A stretch of DNA of 64,000 nt from Prostheceraeus crozeri. Its lineage: Eukaryota; Platyhelminthes; Polycladida; Euryleptidae. Position numbers and translations under genes: made by a program. Under the pieces are notes generated by a model. That model worked only from the letters and a program-made list of their open reading frames with translations, was not told where the DNA came from and made no database searches. The DNA lies in assembly GCA_907163375.1 (NCBI GenBank), contig CAJQUW010009061.1, positions 1-64,000 on the forward strand, given 5' to 3'. Shown here in pieces: positions 23,272 through 33,339 of this stretch. The first letter of the stretch is position 1; every line of letters begins with the position of its first letter.

Positions 23272-24564
23272 TTAAGTTACATATCTCTGATAGCTGACAG
23301 TCACGTCTCTCATTCTTGTTATCTCAACTTTGCTATCATAGATAGCATAAATGAGACAAGTAATTGTTTTCTTCAAAGGTGACTCAAATGATACCTCCAG
23401 TCGTAGATTTCCAGGCTTTGTAACTCCTACGCTTTTACCACCTAGATCTGCATCTGCTGTGAGGTTGTACATAATGAAGAAGTAGCCATTCTAGTACATA
23501 TCCATTGTAATTCCATTTGAATCGTCTGTATTAAACATGTTGAGGGCGGTGAAAATAGAACCATATTCACGTGCGAATTTGCCATCTTTGAAATTAGGCT
23601 CATATGCTTTGCAAGATACAAATTTCCCATCCTGATAGAGTGCTAGTTTGCTAACATTAAAGTGTTGGAAATTGAATGGATTCTTTTCAAAAGCACCAAT
23701 GAATGCCTCATTTTCCACAAATGTGATATACACCGCCTTTGGCATTTCAGTGGGAAAAAGATTTGGGTAGGCATGTGAGGATGATCCCGCACCAATTGTG
23801 AAGTTTGTCAACACACTGTGATTAACTGGATATATTGCATTGTTTTTCCTCAATCCTGTCGCATGCTCGTTGATGACTGACGGGTTCATTGTTACTCGCC
23901 TTACATTGAGCACGGCATTACTTATGTTGACTTGATAGTTTGTAGCTCCAAAAGCCATTAACGCGAACTCAGGATTTGCACGAATAGATTTTATTTGCAT
24001 TTTAACCTGTGATAGCAGATATCTAGATTGACGAAGGAAATCAAGATAGACGGGTCCTTTCAAGTATAATTCCTTTGAATCCGCTGTTAAATCCATTCGT
24101 CTTTTCAACCCTGTATTTGAGACATCATCAAATTTCCCTTGCTGATCATCATACCACCCAGAAACTTGCAAGTGTGACTGTTTAGCTTGCTTTTGAAATT
24201 GAGTCATTGTATGTATATATGCTCCATATGGATATGCTCGATCCCCTCCTTCAATCTGTTTGTCATTCAATATTACATACACATCTGAGAACAGACTGGC
24301 AATAGGAAGATTTGCTAATCCCACTTTATCCTTGGATGAATCGATATTTGTACCATCAGTCTTCTTAATTTGTATACACAACTCTAAATCAATGGATTGA
24401 CAGTCAATATAATCTTGAGGATTGGCAGGTATATCAAACTGAATAGGCTGCTGGTTACCATCGATATTTGTTGTGGGGACTATGTCTACAATTGTTGAGG
24501 AGATGATGTCTGTCTGATGAGGGGGAGAATCGAAGAAACACAAAGCCGAATTGATACTCTGCAT
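23272..24564 (-). pseudogene. Polinton major capsid protein (double jelly roll)
   Basis: Matches the Polinton major capsid family typified by nematode F54H12.2. An N-terminal jelly-roll region has LANLPIASLFSDVYVILND and GDRAYPYGAYI. A signature near the end of the second half includes FVENEAFIGAFEKNPFNFQH and LALYQDGKFV, followed by a REYG segment. The start ATG at 24564 is well placed after the basic protein gene at 24575. As a fossil copy it is near full length and appears to have about one break close to its 3' end. Confidence 0.88.
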
Positions 24565-24574
24565 CGTATTAGCT

Positions 24575-25057
24575 CTACAAATATGTTGTCTTCCTTCGTT
24601 TTGACTTGTTTCCAGTCGCAGTGGAATTTCGTTTGCGCTTTCTTGCTTTCACACGACGTCTAGATTCAGAACGTGCTGCTCTAGTCGGCTTTTTACTTTT
24701 CCTGCGTCTTTGCTTAGTAACTCGACCGGATCCAACTTGTCTTGACTTCCTACGCTTCTTCCGAACTGTACGTCTCGTCTTTGTTAAATCATCTAATGCG
24801 TCTATGGCAGATTGCTGCGCGCGCATTTTCATAGATTCACCGATATCCTCACCTTGAAGCGCATCAGCTGCAACATTTGCACCAAAATCTAAAGCCCTGC
24901 TTCCAACACGCTTCATGATTGGTACGCCATACTTTTTGAGTGTTGGAAGAACCATACGTCTTAGTGCACCAAATATGCCTCCTCCAACTTGTCGTCTACC
25001 TCCAACAAACACGGGATAACCGCTCTGATATGATGGTCTACTGTAAATGCCTGTCAT
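24575..25057 (-). CDS. Polinton small basic core-like protein
   Basis: A 160-residue, strongly basic protein. The N-terminal part has GGIFGALRRMVLPTLKKYG, a glycine/hydrophobic segment like those in adenovirus core and minor proteins (pX/pVI type). The C-terminal half is almost all Arg/Lys/Ser, suggesting DNA binding in the virion. It sits 10 bases from the major capsid gene and next to the penton gene, in the usual Polinton structural block. Core function is inferred from composition and position. Confidence 0.7.
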   Translation of the reverse strand: MTGIYSRPSYQSGYPVFVGGRRQVGGGIFGALRRMVLPTLKKYGVPIMKRVGSRALDFGANVAADALQGEDIGESMKMRAQQSAIDALDDLTKTRRTVRKKRRKSRQVGSGRVTKQRRRKSKKPTRAARSESRRRVKARKRKRNSTATGNKSKRRKTTYL

Positions 25058-25100
25058 TATGACTATTGAATAACTATGGAAGTCACAATAGCGTAAAGCC

Positions 25101-26749
25101 TTATTCTCTTGACCTAATATGTAGGGTCAAAACAGTAACACCACCATAGAACGGTACTACTTCTCCTGCGTCATCATGAATTGATATGTCAATTCTATTG
25201 ATGAAATTTCGGCTGATTGGTAGATACATTGTGTTAAAAAATTCTCGATTGATTAGTTGCTTCCTTACGGATGAGAGAGGAAATGTGCGCAGAAGTGGGG
25301 CCTCAATGTCGCCAACCCTTGTATATTTAATAATGTTACAATAGACGTATAAGTGACTTATATCACGCTCTAGTGATGGGGCTGTATCGCCTATTGATGT
25401 GCCTTCATAAATAGTTGATTTTGAGAATCCCAATGTGGACGTTAACACGCTATCCAGCTTCATAAGAGAGTTCTTTCCTACCTTTAGAATCATGCGTTTC
25501 TTATGTGGGTCATAAGAAAAGTGATATTCATCTGCATCAAGGTAATCTACACCAAACTCATTTAACTTTGTACACAATTCAGATGGCGTTTTCAAGCTTT
25601 CAATGTTCAAATTAACTCTTTTTACAAGTTCACTGGAAGTATACAATTCATCACCCAATATGTCTTCGCTGTATACGTGGATATCCCATGAAGCATTTGT
25701 TGATGTTTTGAGTTTAGAAGAGGACAATTGAACCTTGAATGTATCATTTAATTCTGTCAACCAAGGTGCGCTTTCAAGGCCCTTAAACATCCCAATCATT
25801 TCAGATCCGAATTCAATAACAGCGGACTCAGACTTTTCCAATGGTGTCTTTTTAGTAAAAACAATAAATTCTGCCTCCGTTTCAACAGTAAATAAAGTTA
25901 CTTTCTCTTTCTTATATTCACAAGTCATTAACGTTTCTGGCACTGATCCTTGAAACTTTCTTGCAAAGTCTTCAACACTTCTAATGACCTCAAATTTATT
26001 TTTTACTCGGATGCTCCTTTTTTGTAATGCATACAATGGCACAATTCTACATTGAAAATCAGTGACTTTCCTCTCCGAATTCCACCCACGTCCATTGTAC
26101 CAATAACTTGATGAGAAAGTTGTTCTGGAATACCCAAAAGTATGACTCAAATCCTTGCCTAATACAAGAAGAACATGCTTCCCTTCCTTCATCAATTTTG
26201 TTGACCCCTTTATGACTGGTTTGTAGAATTTATTCAAAGTCAGCTTGAAGAGATCATTTATTCGTTCAAACATTCTACCGATTTCCTTTTCTGTATCTTG
26301 CAAGCTCATTGTGGGAACCTTAGAATCAAAAGTTGACGTTGCAAATGCCTTTTGAATTTTAATCATGTTTTGGACAGATGGTAAAGATGTTGAAAAGGAT
26401 GTAAAGTTAGATGATGAAAAGCCCATGTACCATGTAGACTATTTTGAAATATGCGAAAGCAATCATCCTTCTCTCGCACTTCTTTATGTAATTCAAAATA
26501 GTTGTTCTTTAGCAAACTGATATCGTTGTAATAAGTAATTTCAGTTAGAGCAACTTCATGGGGTCCATGCAGAGTAATTGGATTAGCGAATTCAACAGAG
26601 TAGAGAGATGGTTTGTTACTTGGGAATATCTTGGGGTTGCTATTGCTTGGAAGAATGATATTGAAGTTAGTAGACATGTTAAACTCATATATGGAAGAAG
26701 TCACATGCCATATTAGCTTAAAAGTTACGAGTGTCTCCCATCTCCACAT
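25101..26749 (-). pseudogene. Polinton penton-like minor capsid protein region
   Basis: Encodes the single-jelly-roll minor capsid protein. The N-terminal part has PSNKPSLYSVEFANPITL and GPHEVALTEITYYN, a typical penton opening. The C-terminal part has LYVYCNIIKYTRVGDIEAPL, YLPISRNFINRIDISIHDD and a PFYGGVTVLTLHIR ending, all characteristic of Polinton PX proteins. It lies between the integrase and the basic protein. Near full length; about one break is apparent. Confidence 0.87.
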
Positions 26750-27806
26750 TTTGTAGATCCTGGTGCGTTATCCAGCTATTGAATGAATCAGGATATCCTT
26801 TCCATTTAACTAGATATTTCCTTTGATTGCCATGACCTTTCCTCCTAATTATTTTATCAATCATATACACCTCTTCACTTCTGTCTACTACTTGCAATTC
26901 ATAAGAGTAAAATTTTCCTTCAATTGGATTGCCATGGTAATCTATTAATTTATACATGGTGGGTCTAAATTTTGTATTTACTTCATCCACAAAAAACTCT
27001 TCTTCAGTCCAATTAGGTAGATACCCCTTCTCAAATGTAGACTTAACCTTTGAAATCCGAACTCTATCATCAATATTAATTTTCTTTTCATTGGAAATGT
27101 TTTTCGCTTTCTTATCATACAATCGAAGCCATACATCCATCGCATTATCTGGGGTAACATCAACTGGTTTCATCTTAATGATTCGATGGTAGCTTTCATT
27201 GTAATTCTTAACAAATTTCTGCAGCTCACCTACCCAAACATGTGTTATTTTTGCAGTGAAATAGCGCCATATTTTTGTCTTCAGTGTGCGATTGAACCTC
27301 TCAACCATGGCAGCTTTATAAGCACTTTTGACACTAAACAATTCCACATTATGACTTTTAAGGAGACTTCGAACATGAGAATTTTCGAATTCCTTCCCTT
27401 GATCAGTCTGTATTCTTTGAGGAACACGCCCCTCATCGAAAATGCTCTGAAAAGCCGCTTCAACTTCTGGTCCTCGTTTAGATTTCAGCGCACGTGCCCA
27501 AGCATAGCGAGATAAAATATCTATTACGGTTAAGATGTATTTATAGCCATCACTGTACTGTGATATCTGTTGCATGTCAGCCAAGTCCGCTTGCCATTGA
27601 CTATCTATATTGTTAACAACATATTTTCTTGTTGGAAACCGCTTTCTCGCATTTTTGTGAAGAGTATAAGTCGGTTGACTCCTCAACCACTTCTTGACTT
27701 TCTCTATTCCCACACCTGCTGCACGAGCTAGAACCTGCGGACGACTGAAACTTGCGGGATGATTTAAGTCGTAACAAATCTTTCTGAGTTTCACTGCTGT
27801 ACTCAT
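26718..27806 (-). CDS. Polinton integrase (retroviral-like, with chromodomain)
   Basis: A 362-residue DDE integrase that inserts the element and makes 6-bp target duplications. The N-terminal helical part has LNHPASFSRPQVLARAAGV and YTLHKNARKRFP. The catalytic core has D in WQADLADMQQ, D in IQTDQGKEF and E in MVERFNRTLKTK. A C-terminal chromodomain reads YMIDKIIRRKGHGNQRKYLV and WKGYPDSFNSWI and may guide the enzyme to modified histones. I chose the ATG at 27806 because the family starts just before this helical segment; the longer open frame upstream lacks an ATG. It overlaps the penton region slightly. The frame is intact. Confidence 0.93.
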   Translation of the reverse strand: MSTAVKLRKICYDLNHPASFSRPQVLARAAGVGIEKVKKWLRSQPTYTLHKNARKRFPTRKYVVNNIDSQWQADLADMQQISQYSDGYKYILTVIDILSRYAWARALKSKRGPEVEAAFQSIFDEGRVPQRIQTDQGKEFENSHVRSLLKSHNVELFSVKSAYKAAMVERFNRTLKTKIWRYFTAKITHVWVGELQKFVKNYNESYHRIIKMKPVDVTPDNAMDVWLRLYDKKAKNISNEKKINIDDRVRISKVKSTFEKGYLPNWTEEEFFVDEVNTKFRPTMYKLIDYHGNPIEGKFYSYELQVVDRSEEVYMIDKIIRRKGHGNQRKYLVKWKGYPDSFNSWITHQDLQNVEMGDTRNF

Positions 27807-27973
27807 CGTCTTTGTTCTGATTTGCACGCGTATTACTCGCACAGCAACTGCTAACACAATTGATATCAACCTCTATGCCCTCTTCTGCTTTACCTTCGAG
27901 CGCAGATTTCAGACAACAGCAAAATTTTTGTAACGACATGATATGAGAGAGGCAAGGCTTAATTCATATTTGC

Positions 27974-28654
27974 TTAATATTTACTATACTCCTTCGCAAC
28001 ACGCATTGAGCGCCTAGTAGCTCTTTTTGGTTGCAGATCATCGGGATCATGAAGCTCTCGCTTGACCGTCACCGTGGGTGTTTTACTCTTTGATCCATCT
28101 TGTAAGTGACCCTTATCCAATTCATTCACAGTCGGTCCTCCAATAGTATTGTGAGGTACATTTTGATCAGATAAAATTTTCTGAAAGTATGTCCACCCTT
28201 GTGGTGCACCTAGTTTTCGCCTTACATCTCTGACAGGATATTGCAGAAGGTCATCTATGTGACTATTTCTAATAACATCACCAGTTGTTTCATCTATTAT
28301 CTCCCCTCTCTCATTGAACTTCACATGTGGATCAATGAAATCAAATAATCGCTCAGCGCGCACACGATATGGTCGAGGTGTTGACAAGGTTATAAATCGT
28401 CGCAACTTGTCACGAATCTGTCGCCTCTCGTCAATGTTTTCAGCTGCTAACTGCATTCGTCGATAGGGATCCTTATTCTTCTGAATTTCCATATCCTTTT
28501 GTGTTAGTTCCTTAAGTTGATTCGTAATAGGTTGATCTATATTTTTGACTTCCTGTGCACTTTGTAGTGTAGTCAATTGTACATACTCCTCTTGAGGAAT
28601 GACTACCATCTTTGAATACGACATGTTTGAAAATAATAAGGCAACAAAGTACAT
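27974..28654 (-). CDS. Polinton-specific protein, unknown, about 226 residues
   Basis: Hydrophilic, helical protein with an N-terminal KMVVIPQEEYVQLTTLQSA segment, a charged middle, a conserved-looking block (LLQYPVRDVRRKLGAPQGW, then FQKIL and NVPHNTIGG) and a basic C-terminus. Proteins with this layout commonly lie beside the ATPase and capsid genes of Polintons, but no function is established that I can name. An internal ATG at 28624 (MSYSKMVV) is an equally good start. The neighbouring ATPase gene ends 10 bases upstream, suggesting shared transcription. Confidence 0.65.
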   Translation of the reverse strand: MYFVALLFSNMSYSKMVVIPQEEYVQLTTLQSAQEVKNIDQPITNQLKELTQKDMEIQKNKDPYRRMQLAAENIDERRQIRDKLRRFITLSTPRPYRVRAERLFDFIDPHVKFNERGEIIDETTGDVIRNSHIDDLLQYPVRDVRRKLGAPQGWTYFQKILSDQNVPHNTIGGPTVNELDKGHLQDGSKSKTPTVTVKRELHDPDDLQPKRATRRSMRVAKEYSKY

Positions 28655-28663
28655 TGCTTAAAA

Positions 28664-29299
28664 CTAACTGTGAACCGAGAAAACTGTCATTGGTTCAATG
28701 GAATTAGGTATGATATTTGTTCGAAATCGAAGTCGTTCCGGACATTCCTGGGTTAGATCAATAAATAGATAACCATGTGGTTTCTTTGTTACATCTTCAT
28801 ATATTTTTGAAAGTACTTTAGGTTGTTGAGGTAATATCTGTCTACTGAGATGATGTATCTGACTGCTATCTCTTGGATTTTTAAATATTGCCAAATAATG
28901 TGTATTCAAACTTCTAGTTCTTTGCTCTTTCCCTCCATCGAAGATGTTTTGGGTGATGTAGATAATAAAAGCTTCCCTATGATGTGCAGTTTGAATGAAC
29001 ATTTCAGTTACATCCTTTGGAGATTTGCTTTCTCGTAATAGATCATCTAATACTAGTAAGTCACCTGCTTTGATATCCTCAGTTGATGGCAACCCTTGCT
29101 TCACCTCATAACCTTTCTGGCGAAGTGCAGAATGTAGTTGTGGTTGAAATATTCCATAATACCATTTGACTCTCTTAATTTCCTTGTTAAACATTTCATT
29201 TCTATATTGTAGCAATTCAGTTACAAATGTAGTTTTACCGGACTGACTTGGTCCAGCGACACACATTGTGCGATCAGTGAATAGACGAAAATCTGTCAT
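28664..29299 (-). CDS. Polinton DNA-packaging ATPase (FtsK/HerA, A32-like)
   Basis: A 211-residue P-loop ATPase of the viral genome-packaging type. Walker A is GPSQSGKTTFV near residue 16. Walker B is LLVLDDLL near residue 82. A polar sensor-like segment (YITQNIFDGG) follows at about 130. Length matches Polinton and virophage ATPases. It would pump the replicated element into capsids. The frame is intact and the start ATG is clear. Confidence 0.93.
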   Translation of the reverse strand: MTDFRLFTDRTMCVAGPSQSGKTTFVTELLQYRNEMFNKEIKRVKWYYGIFQPQLHSALRQKGYEVKQGLPSTEDIKAGDLLVLDDLLRESKSPKDVTEMFIQTAHHREAFIIYITQNIFDGGKEQRTRSLNTHYLAIFKNPRDSSQIHHLSRQILPQQPKVLSKIYEDVTKKPHGYLFIDLTQECPERLRFRTNIIPNSIEPMTVFSVHS

Positions 29300-29440
29300 C
29301 TTACAATTCCATTAACATTAAACTCATCATCCCGCTAATTTTGATTAGAACAACAAAACAGACACATGTTCCAGATCACGTTTATTTACATTCAGAATAG
29401 AAACTTTCAAGTTACATTTACAAATTAGAACATTTACAGA

Positions 29441-30163
29441 TTAAAACATTTGTGTTTCCTCATCACAATTAGGATTATAGAAAGTTTTCAAGTCAGCATC
29501 TTGGCGCTTCAACTTCAATTTAGGATTCCCATCTTTAGATTTCCGCCCTCGCTTTTTGCTCTCTTCCTTCCCATCATTTGAAGGAGTCTTATCAATGTTA
29601 ATTAAACATTTATCAACTGGTAGTGGTTCATAGACTAGTTGAAGAACCTTCATTTGTAAAGATGTGACTTTACCAGTCGAACCATGTGAGCCAATATAAA
29701 GTCCGGTAACGTGCACTAACCCCATATAGCGGCCCCGTTTGAGATCCTCACATTCCATCGCGTTTGTAAAGAGATCGAATGCTTGAAAATGATCCGATAG
29801 TTTTAAAAACAGTGTATCGAATTCCGGCAATTCCTTATAACCAACTCCTTCCTCTAGTGCCTTTCTCCAATGAGTGGGAGCACTTTCAGGCAGCTCAACA
29901 CATTCTTTCGCGAAAGAGTCAATAGTTTTAAGAATCACCTGTTGCCATTTTGGAAAAGTCACTCGCATTTGTCTCATATTTCTATACCCTGATGTAGACA
30001 TACCATTACTGTGGAAGAATGGAACTTGAAGATAAAAGCCATCATCTCCATAATTCAAGGTTTGAAAGTAGAATGTATTTCCAATCCCTTGCACCTTTCG
30101 TGTCGGACGAAGCTTCAAGAGATCTTTCTCAAAAGCGTCACTTTCCTCTCTGATTGTATACAT
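29441..30163 (-). CDS. Polinton protein with basic tail, unknown, 240 residues
   Basis: No family recognised. The first 190 residues look like a mixed alpha/beta fold with aromatic-rich strands (NTFYFQTLNYGDDGFYLQV, then VHVTGLYIGSHG). The last 50 residues are Lys/Arg-rich with KKRGRKSKDGNPK, a likely nuclear-localisation or nucleic-acid-binding tail. A single-strand DNA-binding role would fit the replication mode but is only a guess. TATATAAGG lies about 100 bases upstream (30260-30268, minus strand) with an AP-1 site behind it. Confidence 0.65.
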   Translation of the reverse strand: MYTIREESDAFEKDLLKLRPTRKVQGIGNTFYFQTLNYGDDGFYLQVPFFHSNGMSTSGYRNMRQMRVTFPKWQQVILKTIDSFAKECVELPESAPTHWRKALEEGVGYKELPEFDTLFLKLSDHFQAFDLFTNAMECEDLKRGRYMGLVHVTGLYIGSHGSTGKVTSLQMKVLQLVYEPLPVDKCLINIDKTPSNDGKEESKKRGRKSKDGNPKLKLKRQDADLKTFYNPNCDEETQMF

Positions 30164-30259
30164 TTTCTGAGTTATGTTTCAACAAGTACTAATTCGGAGC
30201 TTTCAACCAGCGCAAATGAATTTTCACTTGAAAGTGGTAAAATATCATTAAAGCGTCTT

Positions 30260-30305
30260 CCTTATATACACCTATATATGACTCATCAATCAAAGTGATG
30301 ACGTG
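30260..30305 (-). promoter_or_regulatory. Promoter of the 240-residue protein gene
   Basis: TATATAAGG on the minus strand (30260-30268), an AP-1 site TGACTCATCA (30279-30288) and a half-CRE TGACGTG (30299-30305) are clustered. Confidence 0.55.
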
Positions 30306-30326
30306 TCACTTTATGATTCGCTAACC

Positions 30327-30725
30327 TTATATTAACATTGCAGCAGTTGCTGCAATCCTTCCAAGCGGACTATTGATTACACCATTAATACTGTTTCCAA
30401 TATCATTTAACATACTTAGAAACCCACCACCACCGCGCTGAATTAAGTTTCGCCTTTTCTTATCACTACTCCTTGGATTTGAAAACTTTTTTATGCTATT
30501 CAAAGAGCCAGCATTCAATAGAGGCTTGTAAATAGGTAGACATTTGTGTATTGCAAAAGCTAAATCACGAATGAAATCATCACTTGAATTTTGAATCAAT
30601 TTAAACTTCTTCTTATTATCATGTATCCTGTTTAACTTTCGCAACGCCTTTTTAAACTGACTTGAAGGTTTGAAGGACCGTTTCGATTGACGAGAAGATG
30701 CCTTCCGTTTTACAGACATTTTCAT
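30327..30725 (-). CDS. Polinton small basic protein with hydrophobic tail
   Basis: A 132-residue protein. The N-terminal 50 residues are very basic (SVKRKASSRQSKRSFKPSS). The middle has FIRDLAFAIHKCLPIYKPLL. The C-terminus is GGGGFLSMLNDIGNSINGVI followed by a hydrophobic helix. This pattern (basic half, KRRNLIQRGGGG hinge, glycine and hydrophobic end) recurs in Polinton and adintovirus-type genomes and resembles adenovirus minor core or membrane-lytic proteins. The role is inferred. Confidence 0.68.
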   Translation of the reverse strand: MKMSVKRKASSRQSKRSFKPSSQFKKALRKLNRIHDNKKKFKLIQNSSDDFIRDLAFAIHKCLPIYKPLLNAGSLNSIKKFSNPRSSDKKRRNLIQRGGGGFLSMLNDIGNSINGVINSPLGRIAATAAMLI

Positions 30726-30847
30726 TCTAATATGGAAATAGATAATACAATTACAATTTTTGCTTAGTACTTACAACATTATATACAAAAGTTTACAAGC
30801 ATTCACACAGAGTTTGTTGCTGGTACTTATAAAATTACATAAAACAC

Positions 30848-31471
30848 TTAACAAGTTGTAGAGGGAAACTGATATACACTCACATCGGCTAGAGTCTTAT
30901 TTGTAGCAGTTATGAGCTGCTCAATGTCTTTCATTAGATGTTTTGAAATTGGACAGCACATACAGCAGGGCTTTGAATGGAAAGTCTTTAAAATATTGGC
31001 ATAGTATGCCCGCAAACTGATTACCTCAGAATGTCCTTGATCAGCCACATTGATGCTTACTGATGGCGGTCCACTGAACAAGTCCAGTTTGCATTTCTCA
31101 CCCTTCTCGTCATAGTAGCTGGAGGTGATAATGTCATGGAGACATGTGTTGAGTTTCCGTTGGATACTGCTGCACCAACAGCGAGAGTATTCCGGTACAA
31201 TCTCCGTATGAGCTAGTGGGCGAAATACTTCATTGAGCCAAAATCTTGCAACTCGTGTAAGAGCGTTGTTCACGACTCTCATCAACATTCTCTGCACCAC
31301 AACGTCCTCTCCGCAGCGGAAATACTTCACTATTTCCTCCATCAGATCCACCAAATCCGCTTTATAGCCAGTTATATTCACGGCAGAATAAAATATATTG
31401 CCGGTGAAGAGTTGACTTCGGGAAATTTTTGAAATGGGAATGTTGGTAGTGAACGACATGCTGATTGACAT
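30848..31471 (-). CDS. Polinton accessory protein, unknown, 207 residues
   Basis: I do not recognise it. It is mostly helical, with a Cys-rich segment near the end (KPCCMCCPISKH) and a Cys pair CWCSS in the middle, so metal binding is possible. A TATATAAGG box (31518-31526, minus strand) lies about 50 bases before the start and a 19-base AP-1-centred palindrome just beyond it, so it is a well-defined transcription unit. The frame is open throughout. Confidence 0.6.
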   Translation of the reverse strand: MSISMSFTTNIPISKISRSQLFTGNIFYSAVNITGYKADLVDLMEEIVKYFRCGEDVVVQRMLMRVVNNALTRVARFWLNEVFRPLAHTEIVPEYSRCWCSSIQRKLNTCLHDIITSSYYDEKGEKCKLDLFSGPPSVSINVADQGHSEVISLRAYYANILKTFHSKPCCMCCPISKHLMKDIEQLITATNKTLADVSVYQFPSTTC

Positions 31472-31568
31472 TGTATTAGCCTCAAATTGTGCTTGAAATA
31501 GAACGGTACAATGTCCTCCTTATATAGAAAAGTCAAACAAAGACACAATAGTGACCAATCACAGACCT

Positions 31569-31587
31569 GCATGATGACTCATCATGC
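31569..31587. promoter_or_regulatory. AP-1-centred palindrome
   Basis: GCATGATGACTCATCATGC is a 19-base palindrome around TGACTCA. It lies about 43 bases upstream of the TATA box of the 207-residue gene and overlaps the end of the RING gene. The first 17 bases recur exactly at 60181-60197 in the palindromic element. Confidence 0.7.
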
Positions 31588-32091
31588 ACGATATACAGTG
31601 ACTGTTAAAGATATTTCTTCATCGCAAAAGGGACAAGATGAAGTTTCAAAGGGTACATAACATGTAGAACACATAACGCTATGAGAACATGGCAAAAAGA
31701 GAAGGGATCGTTCCTGTTTAAAACATTTAACGCAGTTCCGTTCACATAATAATTTAAATGTCTCTTGTTCTAATTTCCTTCTGAAGTCACTTTTATTGGG
31801 AGAACTTTTTATTAAAACACTGTCAGATGTCTCCTTCTTTCCATATCGTTCCAATTTGATCCTCCTAATTTTACTATCATTGCAGTGTAGCATGGAGAAA
31901 TCCTCTATCCACCTACGATCCAAATTGTGATTCATAGCATGCTCATCTAGATCCATTAGTCGATCAACTAAATCACCAGCGTTGATATTTTCACTGAGAT
32001 TTGTTACAGTTTCTATAGCTTTGAACGAATATCCAAGGTCTCTTGCGACAACCCACGACGTTGGGATACTAGTCATCATTATGTATGTCAT
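31582..32091 (-). CDS. RING-finger protein of Polinton (probable E3 ligase)
   Basis: About 169 residues. The last 50 form a C3HC4 RING: CVKCFKQERSLLFLPCSH, then CSTCYVPFETSSCPFCDEE. The spacing and the LPCSHSVMC-like core resemble the RING of inhibitor-of-apoptosis and related E3 ligases. The N-terminal part is helical with no BIR repeat visible. It is the outermost right-hand gene, next to the terminal repeat, where elements often keep host-modulating genes. Ubiquitin ligase activity and a role in blunting host responses are inferred. The start may be one of several Met codons near 32091-32076; a TATAAATA-like box is near 32107. Confidence 0.78.
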   Translation of the reverse strand: MTYIMMTSIPTSWVVARDLGYSFKAIETVTNLSENINAGDLVDRLMDLDEHAMNHNLDRRWIEDFSMLHCNDSKIRRIKLERYGKKETSDSVLIKSSPNKSDFRRKLEQETFKLLCERNCVKCFKQERSLLFLPCSHSVMCSTCYVPFETSSCPFCDEEISLTVTVYRA

Positions 32092-32175
32092 CAAACAACT
32101 ATCTCATATTTATAGCTTAGTTTGTCTACGTAAAAGGAAAATCAATGTGTCATCTTGATTACAATGGTTTCAATA

Positions 32176-32473
32176 GTCACAATAGTCGCAATTGAGCAAA
32201 CCCATTCAAAATCAAACAACGGACGTCTATCGGTACGTACCCAAGTGCTCAGAACCAAACCACACAAGTTCGATCATAGACATTCCGAAACACAGTGTAC
32301 TCAACTGAGTGTACCAAACACATGTACCTATCCAGTAAAACAGATCTCATACAAGTTCCTATTCATAACACTGAATTATACATGTACCTACCCATGTACC
32401 TATCGATAACTAAATTATACATGTACCTATCCATGTACCTATCCGTCGCAAGTAGGGCACAGTTTTCACTACT
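32176..32473 (-). repeat. Polinton right terminal inverted repeat
   Basis: About 298 bp, the reverse complement of the left terminal repeat with fewer internal TAGGTACATGGA units and a few substitutions. It ends in GGGCACAGTTTTCACTACT. Confidence 0.9.
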
Positions 32474-33300
32474 CCAATTGGACATTTCATTTTTCCAATC
32501 CATCATTTTGACATGAAATTTTTTTTCTCATGAAGAAAGTGGCGGTGTTAGAATGATTGCTTGTGCAGATATTCAAGAGCACATGTAATATCGTGCAATT
32601 CCAAGAACAGCTTTACCCTGAAAATGTATCAGCACACTTGGCGCAAACAGTTATCCGATTGCCCCAACTATTGCAACATTAATTTTCATTTGGTAATGTA
32701 AATTTGACCTCAAAAATGTCTAGTAGGCATTTTCTAATAAATGCCATTCTTTAACTAAGTGCGTTTAATGCATAAAAAACAATTCTGAATTGAAATACAC
32801 TGAATTCTGTGTTGAAGGTTTTTCAGAGTGACTGAAACCATGCATTTTCAAAATCACATTTTAATTTTAAGTATGAAAAAATTTGTAAAATAGACGTGTT
32901 GTTGCTTTGTGCAGAACTGAATTTGTGGGGAGTAGCCGATGTGTTTTTTCCCTACCGATGTAGTTTGTCGCACATATGAACAAAGCATGTATTATCTAAA
33001 GAAACCACTATGATGTGTAATCATGGTACTAATTTTGATGATACATGGAAAGTCAAACAGTGATGGAGTTGTCGATACGGGAAGTCAGTCATGATGATTA
33101 AGAAAAAGCAGGTTCTCTCCCATTTTTTACGACTTCGCCTATATTTCAGTAAATAATAGAGCGAGTCACCCGACGCGTTTCGTCTATACACAGACAGTAT
33201 CAAGGGTACTGTCAAGTCACGCATTAATAAGGCGCTTTGATCTAAATGCCTCCTCAAACAACGATTAAGTCCATGTCAAAGAAATAGAAGTAAAGAATGA
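32474..33300. other. Non-coding DNA right of the Polinton
   Basis: No gene supported. A short stretch near 33170-33210 (GACGCGTTTCGTC) is reminiscent of the 3' ends of some retroelements, but this is too weak to call. Confidence 0.4.
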
Positions 33301-33339
33301 ATAAAAACATAACCCAATTTTGAAAGTGGTTCTGAATCT

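Larger units (their letters stand above)
11935..32473. mobile_element. Polinton/Maverick element, full length
   Basis: A 20.5 kb Polinton bounded by inverted repeats that start AGTAGTGAAAACTGTGCCC and end with the reverse complement. It carries the full family set: DNA polymerase B, integrase, adenain-like protease, packaging ATPase, double-jelly-roll major capsid protein and penton-like minor capsid protein, plus several accessory genes. Left-half genes run mostly rightward and right-half genes leftward, converging near 22.7 kb. It looks largely whole, with about three breaks, and a second copy at 61747 is about 99% identical, so it is young. The bases flanking the two ends (AATGCT and CCAATT) do not form a 6-bp target duplication. 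Confidence 0.95.

Noticed and set aside
27613-27939. 108-codon Cys-rich frame upstream of the integrase
   Set aside because: Mostly overlaps the integrase in another frame. The Cys-rich start shows no recognised domain, so I could not support it as a separate gene.
32155-32516. Tyr/Met-rich frames in the terminal repeats (also 12004-12296 and 61816-62108)
   Set aside because: They are readings of the TAGGTACATGGA tandem units of the terminal inverted repeats. No gene.
33150-33260. Possible retroelement 3' end with ACGCGTTTCGTC
   Set aside because: The resemblance is to memory of a short word only. No coding block or boundary accompanies it.
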